This document shows positions 56,577 through 64,000 of a stretch of DNA of 64,000 bases, one piece after another; the first letter of the stretch is position 1, and each line of letters opens with the position of its first letter. The translations under genes were made by a program, and so were the position numbers. Below the pieces are notes generated by a model. The model was not told the origin of the DNA. It saw only the letters and a list, made by a program, of their open reading frames with translations, and searched no databases. The DNA is taken from assembly GCA_963969395.1 (NCBI GenBank), contig OZ017803.1, positions 16,368,001-16,432,000 on the forward strand, in the 5' to 3' direction. This DNA comes from Pseudoscleropodium purum. Its lineage: Eukaryota; Streptophyta; Bryopsida; Hypnales; Brachytheciaceae.

Positions 56577-57765
56577 GTAGGATTTTGATTTCAGTTAAGA
56601 GTAGAAGCGGATCCGGATCCGGATCCGGCTCAACAGTATTAGGTTAGACCGGAAGTTAGATTAGGATGGCGGCGGACCCCCACGGGTTTTCCGCTCCTTT
56701 TTGTGCTTTTAGGGTTTTTACCCTTTGTATATGAATCAGTTCCTGACATGGGAACTAGGAGTTTTTCATTTTGCAAACTTCTTGTACCTTTCTCTTCTCC
56801 TCATTGTGTGTCCCTCTCCAGCGCGACATGATTGTATGATGTGGAGTTAGGATAGTACGAGCCGGTTCGCGAGTGATTTCTCCCCTTGGTGTTTCTTTTC
56901 TGATCCAAGGTGCATGTGAGTAGGTATCGAAGAGTTGGGAGTGAACTTAGTTCCTCAGCACGTCTAGAGTTTGAGATTCCGGGTGAGAAAGCCGTTGTTA
57001 GGCTAGGCGGGTAGGGAGGGATTCCTTAGCTACGCTAGAACTCCCGGGTGGGAAATCCAGTCGAGTGTCCGATCTCCTGTGAGGTCTTACCGCCTTAGTT
57101 GGTAAACGGAAGAACTTTAGTTGATGTTGAAACGGACGGGTGCACTTGTAACCACCTGTCTTCGCACGGATCGGAAGTAGCATCAAGGTCGTTGTAGTAT
57201 GAGAAGGGTCGAGTGTGGGGTCTTTGTGTGACCTACAACCCGGATTGCTATCTGGGTTGTTGTGAAGGACCAAACCGGATCCGGATTAGCTTAGGAGTTT
57301 AGGAAGTAGGACAGTGGGTCTTCAGCCACTATAAGTCACGGAAGGAGTGGTGGGCCTACCACTCTCAAATGTAAGCGGCGACCCCTCTGATGGTGAAACA
57401 GAGGCAAAACTAAACCGGATAGGATTACGGATACAGGATGACCATCCCGACCGGATTGGTCAGGACGGATTTCCAGGATCGGAAGTTGTGAGATCCTGGG
57501 ATTTGGGTATTTGTATGGACCGGATAGTTAGTAGGACCGGAAGAAGGAGAAATCCGGTCTATAGTTATCCGGTGTGGTGGTATTTCTGGTTCTAGATCTA
57601 GGACCGGAAAGTAGGATTGGGATACTGACTTAGCTTAACTGCTTAATAGAGCTAGATACTTCACAGGATCTCGTGGGTTCGATCTTTAGAGTCACTTAGT
57701 TATACTCTAGAGCGATTTTTGTGAGTATAATGGGGAATTGACCTGCCCTGTGCTGCGACAGTGGT

Positions 57766-60288
57766 CATACATTTCCACATTTTATTAATATACTAGCACG
57801 TATTCAAACTTGCATATATAAAATGTGTCAAATATTTTTGAGTTCACTAAATTAAAACAATTTGTACTTCTACATTTTCATTGCTTACAGAACTTCTAAC
57901 AATGTAACGAGCTTGTAGGTGGCAATTGACGCAATTGAATTCATTTGATTCATGTAATCTGAATGTGTGACCAAGGTGCAATTTTAATTGTTGAACAAGT
58001 GTTTGGTATTGATTGCTTTATTTGTCACAAAGACATGTATTATTACAGAGTCATATTGAATGAGTTTTAAAAGGGTATGGCAGAATCTTGCAAAAGAGTC
58101 CTTGTTTCTCAAAATGAGACACTATGGGTGGATTTTCAACATTTATTCATTCTTTCTTTGGTTGCTAGTTTCTACATTGGTATATGTTCCATTAAAAGAT
58201 TCTATTTGAATTTATTTAAATCAAAGACATTTCAAATTTAGTAGATTTTATAGGAAATGAATGATGCAATTCATTTTCATTTCAACAATCAAAGGTAACA
58301 TAGTCTGCATATTTAATTAAATTATTCTTATTAGGTGGTCAATTAGAGTAGTTATCATTTGAACTTCAGAATTTCATAACTAATTCCACAAAGATCCAAT
58401 AAATATGAAAGGACATGGATTACATTCCAATTGTACTAGTCTTTCATGGAAAATTTACTAGAAAATATTGCAAGACGTTTCACCTCTCCAAAATTGAGTT
58501 GAAACTCTAAGGTAGGAAGTTGTCAAATGAAGTAGGCTCTAAAAGGGAGCCCTACCTTAAAAATAGAGTATATGAACATTTTACTTTTTCATTTAGAATG
58601 AACATTTTGGGAGGTGCTTCACTTTGAAGCCCTATGCCATTTCAACTTCAAAATTTATAACTAATTTTATAAATCTTCAAAAAATATGAAACAACTACGA
58701 TAAGATATTTATCAAGGAAAATTTAATGAAATTTTTTTCAAGATGTTTCACCTACAGAAATTGAGTTCTAATTATGAAACACTTCATTTGAGAACCTCCT
58801 ACCTTAATTCAACCATTACTATGAGCCAGGAACCTTCCTCCGTACCAAGTCGACTGTGCATGCATGCCAAGTGGTCTTCTCTGGAGTTTCTCGCGGCTAC
58901 TGTGGACCTGTGGTGACCATTCTCTCTCACCACTCTAGGTCGGTTTGGAGTTTCTCGCGGCTGCTGTGGACCTGTGGTGACCATTCTCTCTCTGCACTTT
59001 GGGTCGGTCTGGAGTTTCTCGCGGCTGCTGTGGACTTGTGGTGACCATTCTCTCTCTACACTCTGGGTCGGTCTGGAGTTTCTCGCGGCTGCTGTGGTCA
59101 CCATTTTCTCTCTGTACTCTAGGTCGGTCTGGAGTTTCTCACGGTTGCTGTGGTCACCATTTTCTCTCTGTACTTTGGGTCGATCTGTAGTCGCTTATGG
59201 CTGCTGTGGTCACCATTTGCTATTTGCAAATCGCCACGACCCGGAACACAGGTATGCAATGCAATGTTGGTTCCTTCTTCAAATTATTGATCGCATTTTT
59301 GCCTGTTTAGGATTTTTTGCGAATTCGAAATTCTAGAGTTTGAGAGCTTGTTATGAAAATGGGGTGTTGCTTAGGGTCTCTTTCAAATGCAAAGTTCTAG
59401 GGTTTGTTATGGAGATTGGGCTCACATGCACGTAGCGATAATCTGTCTTTCTAGTAATGTGAAGTATTACAACCTCTCAAAGGAAATCAAGACAATCTTT
59501 TGGGAAGAGTGGTGTCGTGGTTCAAGGTCAACGGCTTCAAGTTGAGTTGCTTCGACTTCTTTTGGTTGTTCTAAGGTATCCAATCTCAACCCTTTTTTAA
59601 ACCGAAATTGGCAATTCAAGACTAGTATAATGTGAACATGGAAGGTGCTAATTGTCTTTTCTCTTCAAAACACTTTGTGGTTGTCTTTTGAGAATCATTT
59701 TTTAGACATTAAAATCTCATTATGACTTATAAATCTTGATTTTTAGTAGAGTGGATTGCAGCACTACCGTTAAGTTTGGTGCAAAACCTTGTTCTCCTTA
59801 AATTCTGTTTTTTCACCGCTTTAAATTGAGTTCTAACCAAAGGACTCGACTAAGGAGCTTATGAATGAGACATTGAAGAGGTTCAAAGTGATTCTTTTTT
59901 TCCTACAAGCAAGCTTTGATGAGTTTTCAATTTACAGTTTTAATAAACTACTTTTCCTTTGATGTATTTGTGAATTGTATTGAATCCTTTAGGACCTTCT
60001 ATCAGATAATTTTCAAGAATGTGAGAATCAATTATCAGATGACTACCCTAAACCTACTGTATTTTCTAGAGATGATGCATTGATTATTCGTGGCTATTGT
60101 TTGTCAACCTGCAATTATTAAAGGAGATCTAGAATGAAAACTGTCTGAGTGGTCTTCATTTTGAGTACAAAAAACTTCACTATGCATTTGTGAAACAACA
60201 TGGTAATGAACTGAGTGGGCACTTGAAGTTCAGTCAATTTATTTGAATGCTTCGAAATTCAATAATTCATAGCTACATATTGCAAGAT
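57766..60288. other. AT-rich DNA with one minisatellite
   Basis: No gene was found in 57.8-58.8 kb or in 59.3-60.28 kb. The last bases, TGCAAGAT at 60281-60288, are the inverted partner of the duplication at 36648-36655. In the original order this stretch would adjoin the right end of the large hAT element. Confidence 0.5.
58881..59215 (+). repeat. Minisatellite, about six units of 54-64 bp
   Basis: Units start TCTGGAGTTTCTCGCGGCTG and continue GTGGTGACCATTCTCTCT and GGGTCGG. The last units are ~9 bp shorter. Several frames stay open through it on both strands because of the sequence periodicity; I do not regard these as genes. Confidence 0.85.
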
Positions 60289-63200
60289 CAGGGTTGACGA
60301 ATCTCTACGTCTGCCCCAAAATAGCGTCCGTTTTCCGGACGTCTGGACGCTACTGGACGCAGCGTCCCTCCTACCGTCGGAAGGTGGCCGGGCGGGGCGG
60401 CTTAGAAAACCCGTTTTGGGTTTTTTGTTTTGATTGTTTTCACCAATGAGAGATTGAGAGTGAAGTCATTTTGATTTTGATTTTTCTTATACTGCAATTG
60501 CGATTCAATAGAGTTGTATATCACTATTTATCTAAAAGCTAAAATATGAAATATATTTTTAATTATTTTTGTTGAATTTCATTTTGATTTAGAAACAAAA
60601 TCACTTTAAAATCCAGCAAGATGTATATCATCAATAAACAAACAATTTTATAATAAAATGATTGAAGAAACCATTGTCATTTGTCAACATGAGCTCTATA
60701 TATCATGAGCAATTAAACAATCAAACATCTAAATTCACATCTCCACAATTCCTATGGACGCCAATCCACATCTCCTTTAACCTCAGCTCCACTACTCTCT
60801 CCTGCAGCTCTCCGTTCAAAATCTTCATTATCGGAGTCATCTTCATTGTCGGAGTCATCTTCATTGTTAGAATCAAGTATCGTTGTCTCCTTCAAGTCTT
60901 CTCTCGAAGTAGGTTTACTCCCTTCTTTCGAATTTAATTTTTCTTTTTTTACTTTGATAGAACGATTAAAGGCTTTTTGAATAGGAACCTTTCTTTTCTT
61001 TCTATTTGACAAAGTAGCAACATTTTCATCAAGAGGGGTCCTATTCTTCACTGGAGAGATAGCAAAAGGTTGCATTTCTCTTTTCGTTTTCACGTTACTC
61101 GATTCTTGAACCATCAATCTCAATGTAGGGTCGACATGTCCATGAACAGTTATCTCCACTTTGGCTTTCTTTTGAAGTAATAGAGTGTCGTTTGTTGATT
61201 TGATGGGTTCTTGTGCCATTCCTTTTCCTAAAATGCGAGCACGCAAAGATGCCAATGGCATCCGATCACTATCCGTTTCACTTAGGCTTGTAGGTGATGA
61301 CGCTACTTTCCGTAAATTACCGCCTGTAGAAATTTCTTTAGAAATGTTCATTAGGCGTTTTCCATATCCAAAACTCTGAGAATCATTCAATCGTGTGCTA
61401 ATAGACTTCAACGGTATTGGTGGAAGAGCACTACATCTCGGTACTTCAATAATTGACTTCATTGGCTCTTTTCCTTTATCACTCTTCACAATTGCCGAAT
61501 TTGTGACTGCCATCTCAAGTGAATCACTATTTTTTTGTACCGCAATATTTGATTCCCTTTCATCACCACTATTATTGTCCACATCTTTTGGAACGTCCAC
61601 CTCCATGACCGCATCTTCTCTTTTGTCGTTTCCTTGCACTACATTTAATGCCACAGATGGAGATTGAGAAATTAAAACTTCTTCATTTCTCCCATCATCA
61701 CCAATAGTATTTTCATTGATTTTCACCTCTTTGGCAATAGTGTTTGCCTTTTCCGATAGAATGTTTTCGCTATTCAAGAATCCCATTCCATTGCAATATG
61801 CAGTTAAAGAAGGTAGATTCTCCTGTACCTCTACATTGTCCTCGTCTTCACAAAAGGTATATGCATCGTTTGCATTGTCAGGAACGACATCCTTGCGGTT
61901 TAGATGATAATCATGCGTATCATTCACCAAATCGGGAAAGCCTTCCATAACGTCTTCATCTCCCCATGTTGTCGCACGATTGAAGTCATCTTCGCCATCT
62001 ACAGCTGAAAGGGCCCTTTCCAAATCCTCGTCATCATCGTCTTCTAACGTTGGCCTATCTGAATCCTTTGATTCCATCGGATCCACATTATCATTATACC
62101 ATTTTTTTTCATTTTTTTCCTTCGATGCATTTAATACTTTGGAATTGGTATACACGTACACCAAATCCGGTGCTCTCTCTGGCTTCAATTTATTTCGAGA
62201 TTTGTTGTGAACAAAAGAATAGTTGCTCCAATTTGGTTCACATGAAGATGATGACACCGGTTGAGCCAATATCCTCTTCGCTAATGGAGCTATAAACTTG
62301 CTACATGCACCTTCAAAATCCCACCAAGCATGTGCGGACAACATTTGATCTCTCAGATTCAACATATTGTAGAACGGAGGTTCCTTGTGTCGAAAAGCCA
62401 CAAATTCCTTTACCACTGCTGCATATTCATCCGGTTTACATATTCTTTCCAAAACTTTCTTACATCCTGACATTGCATCTATGTCATCCGCTAGCTCTTT
62501 GTCATAAAGAAGGTATGGATTCAAAAGAGCTGCGGCTAATTAGAGATCGTTGTCCACCATTCTTCTTCGGGCATAAAAAGACTGTACCAATGGAATTGCA
62601 AGTTCTTCTAGCAAACAAAATGGTGGACTTTGTAATCCGTTCACGTGCTTCTCTAACTTCCTCATGATATGCAACACCTTCCCCATGCATGGTGATTTTG
62701 AATTCAAATCGCGGAGTGCACATATGATTGGTTCAACCATCTCCACATAATTGATGGACCGATTTAAAAAATGGTCATCAAGAACAATTTTCTTCACCGC
62801 TAAGGCCAAGTCTTTTGGTTGGACTTTGGCTCCACGTTTCTTCTTGAGAGTATGTACATACTCAACCCATTGCGGATCTACCACCGTTTGTTCCAATGTT
62901 CCTCTCAATTTTATCAAATGCTCCATCATGATAAATTTAGAGGCGAACCTTGTATCCCCATGCATCAAGAGACCAAGATTTGGCGAATACTTTCGCAATA
63001 GAGCTAGCGGCATATGTCTCTTCCAGATAAATTTAGCTACAAGAACTCCTTTATCCAATTTGGAAGCAATTCATTTCTGTGCAGCCCAATCCTTCAACAA
63101 CAAATTCAATGCATGTACCACGCACCCTTGGTAAAAAATATGAGGATATTTTGCAAATATTACATCCCATGCGGACGGATTCACGGGAGCATTATCCGTA

Positions 63201-63908
63201 GTTATTAATACGACGTTCTTGGACTCCACTTGTTCAATGAACTTTTCCAACACAGCTGCCAAGTACTCCGCATTTTTTTCACAACCACTTGTATTCACAG
63301 ATTCAAGAAATTCTTCACCTGCGGATGATATAAGCATGGCATTGATGAGAGGTCGATTAGTCACTGAGCTCCATCCATCAATGGACAATGTTGCTCCAAA
63401 TTTTCGAATGCTATCTTCGGTCCGTGCATTCAACTGTGTCTGAATGTTGGTCTTCACCTCATTCAACAATTTGTACCGAAGGTCGTGGTATGAGGGAGGA
63501 ATGTATGGCCTATTGAACGCAGCCGTTTTCTTCACTGCTTCTTTAAAAGCTGGATTTCGAGCCACGGAAAATGCTATGTTCGTCGAATAAAAAAAATTTG
63601 CCCATATTGAATGTAATTTGCGTCTATGACCTTCTTCAAACCCATTCATTAAGTTGCCTTGCCTCTGAGGCCTAGAACTTGATGCCCTCGGGGTTTCACA
63701 TTCACTAGAAGCTTCCGTACTCAAAGTCATTTTAGTTGTGGCACATACCATTGATACCAATTCTTTGGACATTGGACAAAAGTCTTCGTGGTCAGAATGC
63801 GACACAATCTTTCTGGCCAAAAACTCTTGGACATCTGAAGGGCCAAGATTGCCATCCACATTGTCCATTACAATGCGTTTTGGAAAAACTCCTTCGCAAT
63901 GCTGAAAT
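60289..63908 (-). mobile_element. hAT element copy 2, inverted, cut by a nested insertion
   Basis: The end CAGGGTTGACGAATCTC at 60289 and everything up to 63908 match the reverse complement of about 45290-48917 almost base for base. Differences I noticed are single C-to-T type changes. The copy is interrupted at 63909 by the end of another hAT element, and its own 5' part lies beyond the window. Confidence 0.9.
60752..63868 (-). pseudogene. hAT transposase copy 2, partial
   Basis: The same transposase as at 45056-48454, without the BED finger because of the insertion at 63909. It has the same TGA (63071-63073) and TAA (62540-62542) as the first copy. One amino-acid difference was seen (Met for Thr near 63,780). 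DUF659, LAAALLNPYLLY, the dimerisation part and the long acidic tail are all present. Confidence 0.88.
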
Positions 63909-64000
63909 CAGGGTTGACGAATCTCAACGTCCGCCCCAAAATAGCGTCCGTTTTCCGGACGCTAGCGAACGCAGCGTCCCTCCCGCCGTCAGAAGGCGGA
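63909..64000. mobile_element. End of a third, related hAT element nested in copy 2
   Basis: CAGGGTTGACGAATCTCAAC at 63909 followed by AATAGCGTCCGTTTTCCGG and other GCGTCC words, about 90% like the hAT end at 60289. Continues beyond the window. The expected 8-bp target duplication is GCTGAAAT (63901-63908). Confidence 0.75.

Larger units (their letters stand above)
54463..57760 (+). mobile_element. 3.30 kb TG...CA unit with its own ORF, copy 2
   Basis: Begins TGTCGCAGC, ends GCTGCGACA; GTGGT flanks both sides (54458-54462 and 57761-57765). It is almost identical to 17124-20406 along its whole length, including promoter array, ORF and the long 3' noncoding part. No internal direct repeat of LTR type was found. 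Two copies with different target duplications prove that the whole 3.3 kb is a mobile unit with fixed ends. Confidence 0.9.

Overview
The window reads as nuclear DNA of a streptophyte plant with a repeat-rich genome: a seedless land plant or a charophyte alga is my guess, not a proof. The reasons are a plant-type 40S ribosomal protein eS24 gene with GT-AG introns and a telo-box upstream, a plant-type secreted GH31 glycosidase, exons of V-ATPase subunit d, short TTTAGGG-type telomeric motifs, and AT-rich intergenic DNA filled with LTR, hAT, CACTA-like and MITE elements. No rRNA, tRNA, CRISPR or bacterial-type operon was seen.

Layout. 0-5.3 kb is AT-rich, with a tandem repeat split by a TAA-flanked MITE. 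eS24 (five exons) lies at 5.43-6.59 kb. 6.6-10.7 kb holds two TTAA-flanked MITEs and dispersed repeats. 10.77-23.67 kb is a decayed Ty3/gypsy retrotransposon that carries a C5 DNA methyltransferase domain between protease and reverse transcriptase and a PHD finger after the integrase. A 3.28 kb TG...CA unit with its own 552-codon ORF is inserted in its reverse transcriptase (AAAGA target duplication); a second copy lies at 54.46-57.76 kb (GTGGT duplication). The GH31 gene (two exons) is at 27.3-30.8 kb.

31.2-33.85 kb (minus strand) carries the last two exons of V-ATPase subunit d. The three exons that directly precede them in the protein are found 16 kb away on the plus strand (49.58-50.07 kb). 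Between the two parts is a large hAT-type element (36,656 to 48,917) holding a broken protein kinase gene and a hAT transposase. A near-identical inverted copy of the transposase half starts at 60,289. The 8-bp sequence before the element's left end (ATCTTGCA) recurs, inverted, beside the end of the other copy. Both the gene order and the target-site duplication are restored if the segment 48.9-60.3 kb is flipped. So this segment was inverted by recombination between the two hAT copies, or the assembly is wrong across them.

The 2.4 kb last intron of the V-ATPase gene holds a striking cluster of a self-complementary 11-mer, GWCNANTNGWC (23 exact copies by my reading), interleaved with CCA-N5-TGG dyads whose flanking bases covary. 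I know of no element type that explains it. It and the hAT-mediated inversion are the two observations most worth following.
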